Below, piece after piece: positions 1 to 8,938 of a stretch of DNA of 64,000 bases. The notes under the pieces were generated by a model, which was not told the DNA's origin, ran no database searches, and saw only the letters and a list, made by a program, of their open reading frames with translations. Source of the DNA: an uncultured Nesterenkonia sp. (GTDB taxonomy: Bacteria > Actinomycetota > Actinomycetes > Actinomycetales > Micrococcaceae); the NCBI GenBank assembly GCA_947494195.1, contig CANLUC010000002.1:248001-312000 (forward strand), in the 5' to 3' direction. The position numbers and the translations under genes are program-made. Numbering within the stretch: position 1 is the stretch's first letter; each line of letters begins with the position of its first letter.

Positions 1-401
1 GCTCCGTCTACCTGGTTCCGCGGGCGGATGGGGGACTGGTCATCGGTGCCTCCTCCCGGGAGGACAGCCTCACCGGCACTCACGCCGGCTCGGTGCAGGA
101 GCTGCTCAGCGATGCTGTGGCTGTGCTGCCCGGGGTCAAAGACATGGAGCTGACCGAGATCACCACCCGGGCCCGCCCCGGGACCCCCGACGAGCGCCCC
201 TACCTCGGCGCCCTTCGTCCCGGCCTCGTCGTCTCCACCGGCTACTCCCGCCACGGGATCCTGCTCGCTCCGCTGGCCGCCCGACTCGGGGCCGCGCTGC
301 TGGATCATACGTTCACCGACGCTTCCCCACCTGCGGTCCCGCTCTCCGCAGCCGACGAGCAGCTGCTGGCCAGCATGAGCCTGACTCGGCACAGGTCCTG
401 A
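1..401 (+). CDS. thiO: Glycine oxidase ThiO, C-terminal part (5' end outside window)
   Basis: This is an FAD-dependent amine oxidase that makes the iminoglycine needed to build the thiazole of thiamine in aerobic bacteria. The window opens inside the gene. The reading frame runs open from base 3 to a TGA at 399-401, giving about 132 C-terminal residues. Visible are RPGTPDERPYLG and STGYSRHGILLAPL, the substrate/flavin-proximal C-terminal blocks of the DAO/ThiO family. The assignment rests on these blocks and on thiS, thiG and thiF following on the same strand. Any TPP riboswitch would lie upstream, outside this window. Confidence 0.85.
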   Translation, partial: SVYLVPRADGGLVIGASSREDSLTGTHAGSVQELLSDAVAVLPGVKDMELTEITTRARPGTPDERPYLGALRPGLVVSTGYSRHGILLAPLAARLGAALLDHTFTDASPPAVPLSAADEQLLASMSLTRHRS

Positions 402-518
402 CTCACTAGACTGGTCGTGGCCGGCACTCGCTGGCCCGAGGCCTGGATCGGACCAGGAACACACCCGGCCCTCGCCGTGTTGTGAGAAGACCACCCGCAC
501 CAGATGACGTGGAGAACC

Positions 519-1584
<1,066 letters not shown>

Positions 1585-1598
1585 GGACCCACGCACCG

Positions 1599-2780
1599 AT
1601 GAATGATCTCTCCCAGTTCTCCGCCTCCCAGATGGAGCGGTTCCAGCGGCACTTCTCGCTCGACGGCTTCGGCATCGAGGCCCAGGCCAAGCTGCTGAAC
1701 TCCCGCGTCGTGGTCATCGGCGCCGGCGGGCTCGGTGCGCCGATCCTGACCTACCTCGCCGCTGCCGGGGTGGGCACCATCGACGTGATCGACCATGACG
1801 TGGTGGACCGCTCCAACCTGCACCGGCAGGTGATCCATTCCGAGGCTGGCATCGGGGAGCCCAAGACCGCCTCGGCCGCCGCCGTCATGCACGGACTGCA
1901 CCCCGAGATCGTCATTCACGAACACCGGGAGCCGATCACCGCGAACAATGCGCTGGAGCTCATCGCCGAGGCGGACATCGTCGTCGACGGCTCGGACAAC
2001 TTCGCCACCCGCTACGTGGTGGCCGACGCCTGCGAGATCGCCGATAAGCCCATGGTCTCCGGATCGATCCTGCGCTTCGCCGGTCAGGTCAGCGTCTTCT
2101 GGGCCAGCCACGGCCCGACCTACCGGGACCTCTACCCCGAGGCGCCCGACGCCGGCGAGGTCCCCACCTGCGCCCAGGCGGGGGTGCTCGGCGTGCTGCC
2201 GGGAGTCATCGGTGCCATCATGGCCACCGAGACCATCAAGTTCCTCACCGGGATCGGACGCACTCTGCTGGGCCGCGTGCTCACCTATGACGCGATGAAC
2301 TCGAGCTTCCGCGAGATCACCTTGCATCCGGACCCCGCACGGGAGCCTGTGACCACTATCGGTGCGGACGTCACCGGACTCGGCGGCTTCAACCCAGACC
2401 CCGAGCCCGAGGTCGAGGACCTCGAGTTCAACCCCTACACAGGGGAGCCCAAGCTCGCGGACGAACTCAGCCCCGCGCAGCTGCGTGAGCTCATCGACGC
2501 CGGGAAGATCGGCGGCATCCTCGACGTGCGGGAGCCCTGGGAGCACCAGATGGGCACCATCGAGGGTGCGGTGAACCTGCCGCTGAGCGGTCTGATGGGC
2601 GATGCGACAGCCGACGACGGCGCCGCCTCCGGACTCGACGAGGCGGCCGGAAAGCCGGTGGTCCTGTACTGCAAGGTAGGGGTCAGGTCTCGTCAGGCAC
2701 TCGAACTTCTGCGCGAGCGGCACCCGCAGGCGGATCTGCGCAACCTCATCGGCGGCTACGAGCTCTACAAACAGCTCTGA
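1599..2780 (+). CDS. thiF: ThiF/MoeB-type adenylyltransferase with C-terminal rhodanese domain
   Basis: E1-like enzyme that adenylates the C-terminal glycine of ThiS (possibly also MoaD/CysO-type carriers) and hands it sulfur. 393 residues. An N-terminal ThiF fold holds the nucleotide motif VVVIGAGGLGAP near residue 38 and the conserved Cys in EVPTCAQAGVLG. A C-terminal rhodanese domain (about 285-393) carries a persulfide Cys in VVLYCKVGVRSRQ. The two CxxC zinc pairs found in E. coli ThiF and MoeB are not visible. Last gene of the thiOSGF group. A MoeZ-like role in molybdopterin synthesis cannot be excluded. Confidence 0.88.
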   Translation: MNDLSQFSASQMERFQRHFSLDGFGIEAQAKLLNSRVVVIGAGGLGAPILTYLAAAGVGTIDVIDHDVVDRSNLHRQVIHSEAGIGEPKTASAAAVMHGLHPEIVIHEHREPITANNALELIAEADIVVDGSDNFATRYVVADACEIADKPMVSGSILRFAGQVSVFWASHGPTYRDLYPEAPDAGEVPTCAQAGVLGVLPGVIGAIMATETIKFLTGIGRTLLGRVLTYDAMNSSFREITLHPDPAREPVTTIGADVTGLGGFNPDPEPEVEDLEFNPYTGEPKLADELSPAQLRELIDAGKIGGILDVREPWEHQMGTIEGAVNLPLSGLMGDATADDGAASGLDEAAGKPVVLYCKVGVRSRQALELLRERHPQADLRNLIGGYELYKQL

Positions 2781-2796
2781 GCATGAGCCGGTGCGG

Positions 2797-2802
2797 TAGT
2801 TT
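2797..2802 (+). promoter_or_regulatory. -10-like TAGTTT, 6 nt before GTG 2809 (leaderless type)
   Basis: TAGTTT is separated from the GTG start of the PfkB kinase by exactly 6 nt, so transcription would begin at or next to the start codon. No convincing Shine-Dalgarno or -35 is visible. The same spacing recurs elsewhere in this window. Confidence 0.5.
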
Positions 2803-2808
2803 AGTGGG

Positions 2809-3843
2809 GTGAGTTCATACCTAGCGGTCATCGGCGAGTGCTTGGTGGATGTCGTCCAGTCCGAGACATCTGCCCCCAAGGCGCACGTCGGGGGCTCACC
2901 GTTCAATGTCGCAGTGGGGCTCGCCCGGTTGGAGCACGACGTGGTCTTCGCCGGCCGCCGCGGGGATGACGAATACGGACGCATGATCGCCCGCAGTCTC
3001 CGGGCCCAAGGCATCACCGCCCTGCTCGAAGCCGACGCCTCCCCGACCTCCGTGGCCAGGGCCACGTTGGATCCCACCGGGCAGGCCAGCTATGAGTTCA
3101 CCCTGGACTGGACGCTGCCCAGCGCCGATGAGCTGGAAGCGAAGTTCTGCGCCCTCGCCGGAGAGACGGCAGAGTCTGGACAGACCGGAGATGCCGGCCG
3201 CACCGGGACCGCCACGAAGGACCAGCACTCCCAGGATCAGCACCCCGGTCCGCTGGAACACCTGCATGCAGGCTCCATCGGGGCGATGCTTCAGCCCGGC
3301 GCTGAGACCGTGAAGAACGTGATCGACCGTGCGCACGCCGTCGCCACGGTCTCCTATGACCCGAACTATCGGCCGACCCTGGTGCCCAATCGAGATGAGG
3401 CGCGCCGCCAGGCGGAGGAGTTCATCTCCCGCGCGGACATCATCCAGGCCTCCACCGACGATCTCGATCTGCTCTACCCGGAACGCAGCCATCGCGAGAC
3501 GATGGACGCCTGGCTGCAGATGGGCCCCGCTCTGGTCACCGTGACCCGAGGGCCCTCCGGCGCGATGGGCCTGACCCGCGCCGGCTTCGCGGAGCAGGAG
3601 GCGTTCTCCGTGGAGGTCGCTGACACGGTGGGAGCGGGCGATTCCTTCATGGCAGCCACGCTCTCCACGCTGCGCGGAATGAATCTCCTCGGCGCCTCCC
3701 GCCGTCCGGCGCTGCGCGAGATCAGCCCCGAACAGCTCAGCACCGTGCTGCGCACGGCAGCGCGCGCGGCCGCCATCAACTCCTCACGCTTCGGGGCTCA
3801 GCCGCCGACAGCCGAGGAGCTCGACCACGCTCTCCGGGGCTGA
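2809..3843 (+). CDS. PfkB-family carbohydrate kinase (fructokinase-like)
   Basis: Ribokinase-fold kinase that phosphorylates a sugar with ATP; fructose is the usual substrate of the closest-looking family. 344 residues. The N-terminal VIGECLVDVV and GGSPFNVAVGLARL blocks and the C-terminal signature DTVGAGDSFMAATLSTL with its catalytic Asp are intact. Residues about 117-148 form a polar low-complexity stretch (Gly, Thr, Gln, Asp, His) between two strands that normally sit close together. The start is GTG 2809, placed 6 nt after a -10-like hexamer. It precedes a HAD phosphatase by 3 nt and probably shares an mRNA with it. Exact substrate unknown. Confidence 0.8.
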   Translation: MSSYLAVIGECLVDVVQSETSAPKAHVGGSPFNVAVGLARLEHDVVFAGRRGDDEYGRMIARSLRAQGITALLEADASPTSVARATLDPTGQASYEFTLDWTLPSADELEAKFCALAGETAESGQTGDAGRTGTATKDQHSQDQHPGPLEHLHAGSIGAMLQPGAETVKNVIDRAHAVATVSYDPNYRPTLVPNRDEARRQAEEFISRADIIQASTDDLDLLYPERSHRETMDAWLQMGPALVTVTRGPSGAMGLTRAGFAEQEAFSVEVADTVGAGDSFMAATLSTLRGMNLLGASRRPALREISPEQLSTVLRTAARAAAINSSRFGAQPPTAEELDHALRG

Positions 3844-3846
3844 CGC

Positions 3847-4797
3847 GTGACCGAGCTTTCGCTTCCCGCGTCCACCTCCGCCCTCGGAGACGTGCAGCTG
3901 ATCGCCAGCGACATCGACGGTACGATCCTCAGCTACACCCACACCGAGAGCGGCTCGGTCTCCGCCAGGACCGTCGAGGCATTTCAGGCGGCGCAGTCCG
4001 CCGGGATCGGGGTGGTGCTGGTGACCGGCAGGCCGGTGCGCTGGCTCAAGCACATCAGTGCGACCCTCGGTGCGCCGGGCACGGTCATCGCCTCCAACGG
4101 TGCGGTGATCTACGATCTCGCCGCTGATCGGGTGTTGCATGAGGACGCGCTGGACGCCGCCGCGCTGTTCACCGTGAAGGACCTGATCTCCGAGATCGAC
4201 CCCCAGGCCTCCTTCGCCGCAGAGACCCTGGAACACCTCCACATGGAGGAGCCCTTCATCGCCGGATCGCTGTTCTTCGAAGAGAATCGACGACGCGCCG
4301 CCGGAGTCACCGAGCAGGAGCTCCGTCTCGGCCCGCTGGACGAGACGCTCGAGCGCGACGCGCTCACCAACGCGGCGCAGACGCCGAACAGCGACGTCAC
4401 CAGTGCACATGTGACCGACCGGGTGGTGAAGCTGCTCTGCAAGACCGAGGCCATGGCGCCTGATGAGTTCCTCGACAGGGTCCAGTCAGAAGTGGGAGAT
4501 CTGCTCACCGTGACGCACTCGGCTCCCGGGATCAGTCTGCTGGAGCTCTCCGCTCGCGGCGTGAACAAGTCATCCGGCCTGGCTCGGTATGCCGCCAGCC
4601 AGCAGATCGACCGTGATCGTGTGATCGCCTTCGGTGACATGCCCAATGACATCGAGATGCTGCGCTGGGCCGGCACATCCTGGGCCGTCGGCTCTGCGCA
4701 CCCGCTGGCCCGGTCCGCCGCGAACCACACCGCGGCCTCCTGCGACGACGACGGCGTCGCCCAGGTGATCGAGCAGCTCCTCGCCGGTGAGCTGTAG
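3847..4797 (+). CDS. Cof-type HAD-IIB sugar-phosphate phosphatase
   Basis: Cytosolic phosphatase of the haloacid dehalogenase superfamily, subclass IIB. 316 residues from a GTG start 3 nt after the kinase stop. Motif I is ASDIDGTIL with the nucleophile Asp. Motif II is VVLVTGRP. Motif IV is IAFGDMPNDIEMLRWAG, which ligates magnesium. An alpha/beta cap lies between motifs II and III. Such enzymes dephosphorylate sugar phosphates or flavin phosphates, and the substrate cannot be read from sequence. The next gene starts on the base after its stop codon, so co-translation is likely. A paralogue lies at 56244-57119. Confidence 0.8.
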   Translation: MTELSLPASTSALGDVQLIASDIDGTILSYTHTESGSVSARTVEAFQAAQSAGIGVVLVTGRPVRWLKHISATLGAPGTVIASNGAVIYDLAADRVLHEDALDAAALFTVKDLISEIDPQASFAAETLEHLHMEEPFIAGSLFFEENRRRAAGVTEQELRLGPLDETLERDALTNAAQTPNSDVTSAHVTDRVVKLLCKTEAMAPDEFLDRVQSEVGDLLTVTHSAPGISLLELSARGVNKSSGLARYAASQQIDRDRVIAFGDMPNDIEMLRWAGTSWAVGSAHPLARSAANHTAASCDDDGVAQVIEQLLAGEL

Positions 4798-5637
4798 ATG
4801 GCCGCGCCCTACCGTCGCCGCACCTATCGCGAGGTCCCCTACCTGGTGAACTCCCAGCCGGGGCCGCTCCACCACAGCCCTCTCGCCTTCGCCCACCGCG
4901 GAGCCGATCCCCGCCGAGAGAACACAATGGGCGCCTTCCGTCGCGCCGTCGAGCTGGGGTATCGGTATCTGGAGATCGATGTGCGCACCTCGGCCGACGG
5001 CACGCTGGTCGTCTTTCACGACGAAGAGCTCGATCGCGCCACCACCGGGACCGGCAAGCTCAGCGAGAAGACCTGGCAGGAGCTCTCCCTGCTCCGGGTC
5101 GGTGCCCAGGGGGAGTTCGCCGAAAAGCTGGTCCGCTTCGAGGATCTGCTGAGAACCTGGGAGGACGTCCACCTCAATGTGGACCTCAAGGACGCGGAGT
5201 CGGTCAGCGAGTTCACCCGCATCGTGGAGAAGCACCAGGCGCATGCGCGGGTGCTCGCCGCGAGCTTCAACGATGCCCGCCGGCATCAGGTGCGCAGACG
5301 GCTCTCCCGGCCGGTCGCCACCTCGGGTGGCTGGGTGGCCACCGCGCTGATCGTGCTGCTGGGCCCGCTCGGACTGATGCAGCGGTTCACCGGGAGGATC
5401 ACCGAGATCGACTGCGTGCAGGTTCCGATCTCGCAGGGACGCATCCGCGTGGTGACCCCGCGGTTCGTGCAGCGCTGCCACCGAGCCGGCCTGCAGGTCC
5501 ATGTCTGGGTGGTCGATGATCCCGCCCAGATGCATGAGCTGCTGGACATGGGAGTGGATGGCCTGATGACTGACGACGCCGAGGCGCTCGCCGGCGTCAT
5601 GCGCGAACGCTCGGTCTGGCCCCAGCGGGTGCGCTGA
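4798..5637 (+). CDS. Glycerophosphodiester phosphodiesterase family protein
   Basis: Hydrolyses glycerophosphodiesters to glycerol 3-phosphate and an alcohol. 279 residues. The catalytic core is intact: LAFAHRGADPRRENTMGAF (His and Arg), EIDVRTSADGTLVVFHDEEL (Glu, Asp, second His) and the C-terminal VHVWVVDDPAQMHELLDMG. One hydrophobic segment around residue 180 (GWVATALIVLLGPLGLMQRF) may touch the membrane. There is no signal peptide, so it acts in the cytosol or at the inner membrane face. Its ATG begins immediately after the upstream TAG. Confidence 0.88.
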   Translation: MAAPYRRRTYREVPYLVNSQPGPLHHSPLAFAHRGADPRRENTMGAFRRAVELGYRYLEIDVRTSADGTLVVFHDEELDRATTGTGKLSEKTWQELSLLRVGAQGEFAEKLVRFEDLLRTWEDVHLNVDLKDAESVSEFTRIVEKHQAHARVLAASFNDARRHQVRRRLSRPVATSGGWVATALIVLLGPLGLMQRFTGRITEIDCVQVPISQGRIRVVTPRFVQRCHRAGLQVHVWVVDDPAQMHELLDMGVDGLMTDDAEALAGVMRERSVWPQRVR

Positions 5638-5677
5638 TCTGGTCCTGCAGTATGAGGACACCACCGGCGCCGGCTTC

Positions 5678-5683
5678 TAGACT
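5678..5683 (+). promoter_or_regulatory. -10-like TAGACT, 6 nt before GTG 5690
   Basis: TAGACT followed by GGAGGC and then the GTG start. The six intervening bases would also read as a Shine-Dalgarno at very short spacing, but the TANNNT-N6-start geometry matches the leaderless pattern seen at nine other genes here. Confidence 0.45.
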
Positions 5684-5689
5684 GGAGGC

Positions 5690-6079
5690 GTGAATCCTCC
5701 AGTCCTCTCCGCCCTCGGCCGCCTGCTCTCGGACGGCAACTCCGTCTGGGCCTGGGCGATCGCGGTGGCCGCAGTCGGTCTGCTGGTCGCTGCGCTGATG
5801 GTCCTCGTCCAGGACAAGGCGCTTGCGCCGCACAAGGGAGCCATCTGGGCCGTGGTGATCTTCGCGCTGCCGATCTTCGGACCCGCCGCCTACCTGGGGT
5901 GGGAGACCATCCGCTTCCGCAAGGAACACGGCCCCGATGGGAAGGGCCCGGTGGAGAAGTACGCCCCGGAAGAGGTGGCGCAGCGCAGAGAGGCCTCCCG
6001 GCGGAACGAACAGGCCGCCCGGGAGCAGGATCGTGCGGACCAGACAGACCAGCCGGACCGCCCGCACCAGTCGGGCTGA
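5690..6079 (+). CDS. Small membrane protein with PLDc_N domain
   Basis: 129 residues with two predicted membrane segments, WAWAIAVAAVGLLVAALMVL (about 20-40) and AIWAVVIFALPIFGPAAYLG (about 50-70). They are followed by a short charged, Gln/Arg/Asp-rich cytoplasmic tail. The second helix with its F-P-x-GP-x-x-YL signature is the phospholipase D nuclease N-terminal (PLDc_N) module, here without any catalytic HKD domain. Function unknown. It stands 3 nt before the sensor kinase gene, so it may be an accessory membrane part of that two-component system. Confidence 0.7.
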   Translation: MNPPVLSALGRLLSDGNSVWAWAIAVAAVGLLVAALMVLVQDKALAPHKGAIWAVVIFALPIFGPAAYLGWETIRFRKEHGPDGKGPVEKYAPEEVAQRREASRRNEQAAREQDRADQTDQPDRPHQSG

Positions 6080-6082
6080 GCG

Positions 6083-7390
6083 ATGACTCTGCTCAACTAT
6101 GCCCACGAGGCGACCAGATTCACTCGAACGCGGCGGATCGACACCCTCGTCAAGGTCCTCCCGCTGTTGCTGCTGGTGCTGTACTCCCATTCGCTGGGCA
6201 GGCGCTCCTTCGGAGAGATCGGCATTTCGGTGCCATGGTCGGTGGTCATCCTGATGGAGGTCCTCGCCGTGGTCCCGCTGGCCTACTCGCGGACTAATCC
6301 CGGCGCCGCTGCCGGAGTCATTGCAGTCTTCTGCGCCACCCAACTGGTCATCGGGGCTGCCCCGGGAGTGTCTGCGCTTGCAGCCCCGCTGGCCGTCTAC
6401 GCCTGCGCGAAATACGGCAGGCCCAGCGTCTCCCGCGCCTACCTCGCGGTGGCGCTGTTGGGAGCCGGTGCGCTCGCCACTTATTTCGTCCTTCTGGATT
6501 TCTACTACGTGCGGCAGTACAACGACACCGGAAGCTGGACCGATTCGCTGGGCAGTGCCGCGTTCACCGGCGGCTTCGCCGCCGCCGTCGTTCTGGTGTT
6601 CTGGCTGGCCGGGCACCTGGCGGGGCGCCGTCGTCGTGAGCTCAGTGCGGTCTTCGATCGCAATCAGCTGCTCATGCGGGAGCGTGACCAGGAGGCGCGG
6701 CTGGCGGCCGATGCCGAACGCATGCGCATCGCCCGCGAGATGCACGATGTGGTCTCCCACTCCATGTCAGTCATGATCGCCCAGGCCGACGGCGGTCGCT
6801 ACGTCCTGCAGCAGAGCCCGGATCGCGCGGCGCAGGCCTTCGAGACCATCGGCGAGACCGGGCGCGAGGCGCTCACCGAGATGCGCCGGATGCTCGGGGT
6901 GCTGCGCGAGGGCGACGGCGAGCTGCAGAAGCGACCGGCACCGGGCGTGCAGGATCTGCACCAACTCATCGAAGATGTGAGCGCCTCGGGGCTCGAGGTG
7001 CGGCTGAACATGCTCAGCGATTCCATTCCGCGGCTGCCCGAAGGTGTGGGACTCGCCGCCTACCGGATCGTCCAAGAAGCGCTGACCAACACGCTCAAGC
7101 ATGCCGGCCCAACGGCGCGCGCCGGGGTTTGGGTCGCCGTGGCCAGTGCTCCGGACCCGGCCCTCATGCTGGAGATCCGCGACACCGGACGTGGGACGGC
7201 GGCACAGAGTGACGGCGGCGGCTCCGGACTGCTGGGGATGGCGGAGCGCGCCCGACTCTACGGCGGGACCGTGCAGACCCGCGCCCACGAGGCGGGATTC
7301 GATGTGCTGGCGAGGTTTCCGCTGGACACTCGCACTGCCCGGGCCGTCTCCGTCGAACGGTCCGACCCGATTCAGGAGGACGCCGGATGA
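6083..7390 (+). CDS. Two-component sensor histidine kinase, NarL/HPK7 class
   Basis: 435 residues. Five or six membrane helices occupy the first 180 residues, with no large extracellular sensor loop. A coiled region leads into the HisKA_3 dimerisation box REMHDVVSHSMSVMIAQADG with the phospho-accepting His near residue 222. The C-terminal ATPase domain shows DTGRGTAAQSDGGGSGLLGM (G box). The stop overlaps the response regulator start (ATGA at 7387-7390), so the pair is translationally coupled. This DesK/LiaS-like layout often senses the cell envelope, but the signal is unknown. Confidence 0.9.
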   Translation: MTLLNYAHEATRFTRTRRIDTLVKVLPLLLLVLYSHSLGRRSFGEIGISVPWSVVILMEVLAVVPLAYSRTNPGAAAGVIAVFCATQLVIGAAPGVSALAAPLAVYACAKYGRPSVSRAYLAVALLGAGALATYFVLLDFYYVRQYNDTGSWTDSLGSAAFTGGFAAAVVLVFWLAGHLAGRRRRELSAVFDRNQLLMRERDQEARLAADAERMRIAREMHDVVSHSMSVMIAQADGGRYVLQQSPDRAAQAFETIGETGREALTEMRRMLGVLREGDGELQKRPAPGVQDLHQLIEDVSASGLEVRLNMLSDSIPRLPEGVGLAAYRIVQEALTNTLKHAGPTARAGVWVAVASAPDPALMLEIRDTGRGTAAQSDGGGSGLLGMAERARLYGGTVQTRAHEAGFDVLARFPLDTRTARAVSVERSDPIQEDAG

Positions 7391-8076
7391 GCACCGAGCA
7401 GACCCCGCTGCGCATCCTGCTTGCCGATGACCAGGCCCTGCTGCGGGCTGGCTTCGCCATGGTCATCGATTCCCAGCCGGACCTTCGCGTGGTCGAGCAG
7501 GCGGGCAACGGCCAGGATGCTCTCACCGCCGCCAGGGTGCACCGCCCCGATGTCGTGCTCATGGACATCCGCATGCCGGTCATGGATGGGCTGGAGGCCA
7601 CCCGGCTGATCACCGAGGATCCCTCTCTGGGTGCCACCCGGGTGATCGTGTTGACCACCTTCGACACTGATGAGTACGCGCTCCAGGCGCTGCGCGCCGG
7701 GGCCGCAGGCTTTCTGCTCAAGGATGTGAAGCCGGAGACTCTGCTCGACTCCATCCGCACGGTGACCACCGGTGGCGCGGTCATCGCGCCGTCCACCACC
7801 CGGCGGCTGCTCGACGCCACGCTGGGCAGCGGCGCCCAGGCTCGGCGTCGGTCGCCCGACGCCGAGCAGCAGGGGAAGCTTGATCGACTCACCAACCGCG
7901 AACAGGAGATCCTGCTCGAGCTCGCCACCGGAGACTCCAACGGTGAGATCGCGGCGCGACTCTTCCTCTCCGAGGCCACCATCAAGACCCACGTGGGACA
8001 GGTGTTGGCGAAGCTCGAGGTGCGTGACCGGGTGCAGGCCGTGGTCTTCGCCTACGAGACCGGGCTGGTGTACTGA
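7387..8076 (+). CDS. Response regulator, NarL/FixJ (LuxR-HTH) family
   Basis: Cognate regulator of the kinase just upstream. 229 residues: receiver domain with the acidic pocket LADDQALLR, phospho-acceptor Asp in VVLMDIRMPVMDG and the Lys in GFLLKDVKP. A LuxR-type helix-turn-helix follows at about residues 160-225 (LTNREQEILLELATGDSNGE). It probably controls nearby genes; the ABC/FtsX operon that begins 860 nt downstream is the natural candidate, though I see no shared operator. Confidence 0.92.
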   Translation: MSTEQTPLRILLADDQALLRAGFAMVIDSQPDLRVVEQAGNGQDALTAARVHRPDVVLMDIRMPVMDGLEATRLITEDPSLGATRVIVLTTFDTDEYALQALRAGAAGFLLKDVKPETLLDSIRTVTTGGAVIAPSTTRRLLDATLGSGAQARRRSPDAEQQGKLDRLTNREQEILLELATGDSNGEIAARLFLSEATIKTHVGQVLAKLEVRDRVQAVVFAYETGLVY

Positions 8077-8137
8077 GAGACACAACCCCTGGGAACCCGT
8101 CATCGCCCGGGCGGTGTGCATCTGCGCCGGAGCAGGG

Positions 8138-8143
8138 CAGACT
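8138..8143 (+). promoter_or_regulatory. -10-like CAGACT, 6 nt before ATG 8150
   Basis: CAGACT followed by TGGCCC and ATG. It matches the TANNNT-N6-start pattern except at the first base. No Shine-Dalgarno is visible before this start. Confidence 0.35.
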
Positions 8144-8149
8144 TGGCCC

Positions 8150-8812
8150 ATGGCTGATGCAGCAGAGATCTCGACTCAGAATTCGACCCTCGAGAAGTGG
8201 ACGCGCGCACTCGCAGAACCCGTCGGCTCCCCCGGGGGTGGCGCCGGCGCCGGAGTGATGCTCGCGCTCGCCGCCTCGTTGACCTCCATGGTGGCCGGTT
8301 ACACCGAACCGGGAGACGAGCAGCAGCAAGAGCTCGACGCCCTCGTCGCCAGAGCGCAGAAGCGGCGGGAGGTGGCCCTGCAGCTCGCCGATGAGGACGC
8401 CGAAGCCTCGCAGACATTCGGCAAGGCCTTCGCCATGGAACGCGGCGAGGAGCGCAAGAAGGCCATCCGCGACGCGTCCCTGGGTGCCGCGCGCTCCTCG
8501 GTGATCCTCGGCGAGCACGCCGTCGACGCGATCGATGACCTCACCTGGCTCGCCGAGAACGGTAACTCGGCGCTGATCGCCGACGTCGTCGTCGCCTTCG
8601 GGGCGCTCCGCGCCGCGGTGACCGGGGCCCGCACCAACGCGAGCTTCGACCTCGCTGCGCTGAAGTCCTCCGGCTCCACGCTCGAGCAGGTCCGAGAGCA
8701 GCACACGAAGCTCTGGGCCAGCGTCGAAGCGCTGGACACCGCGCTCGACCGCATCGACGCTGCGACGAACGCCGTGGACGATCGAGCCGCACCCACCGAC
8801 ACGCAGGGCTGA
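8150..8812 (+). CDS. Stand-alone cyclodeaminase/cyclohydrolase-family (FTCD_C-like) protein
   Basis: 220 residues, mostly helical. It starts with TLEKWTRALAEPVGSPGGGAGA, the glycine-rich N-terminal signature of the four-helix formiminotransferase-cyclodeaminase C-terminal domain. That domain acts on tetrahydrofolate one-carbon adducts. No formiminotransferase domain and no histidine-degradation genes are nearby, so the reaction is uncertain. The frame remains open upstream to 7772, inside the response regulator. I chose ATG 8150 because the family signature begins there and a -10-like hexamer lies 6 nt before it. Confidence 0.7.
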   Translation: MADAAEISTQNSTLEKWTRALAEPVGSPGGGAGAGVMLALAASLTSMVAGYTEPGDEQQQELDALVARAQKRREVALQLADEDAEASQTFGKAFAMERGEERKKAIRDASLGAARSSVILGEHAVDAIDDLTWLAENGNSALIADVVVAFGALRAAVTGARTNASFDLAALKSSGSTLEQVREQHTKLWASVEALDTALDRIDAATNAVDDRAAPTDTQG

Positions 8813-8925
8813 GACCTGGGCGGGCTGCCGCAGGGCGGAAAAGCGGCAATCTGCACTCCAGCTCATCCTGCAGGATGAGGTGCTGACCGGCCTGTAGTCC
8901 GATGTGGACCACCACGGGTGGTTCG

Positions 8926-8931
8926 TAGGGT
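8926..8931 (+). promoter_or_regulatory. -10-like TAGGGT, 7 nt before ATG 8939
   Basis: TAGGGT then seven bases then ATG of the ABC ATPase, with no Shine-Dalgarno. Leaderless type. The frame is open a little further upstream (8918), but the ABC family match begins after ATG 8939. Confidence 0.45.
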
Positions 8932-8938
8932 GAACAGC

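Noticed and set aside
402-518. Internal promoter or riboswitch between thiO and thiS
   Set aside because: A TAGACT at 407-412 looks like a -10, but there is no -35 and no TPP aptamer conserved blocks; probably an operon spacer.
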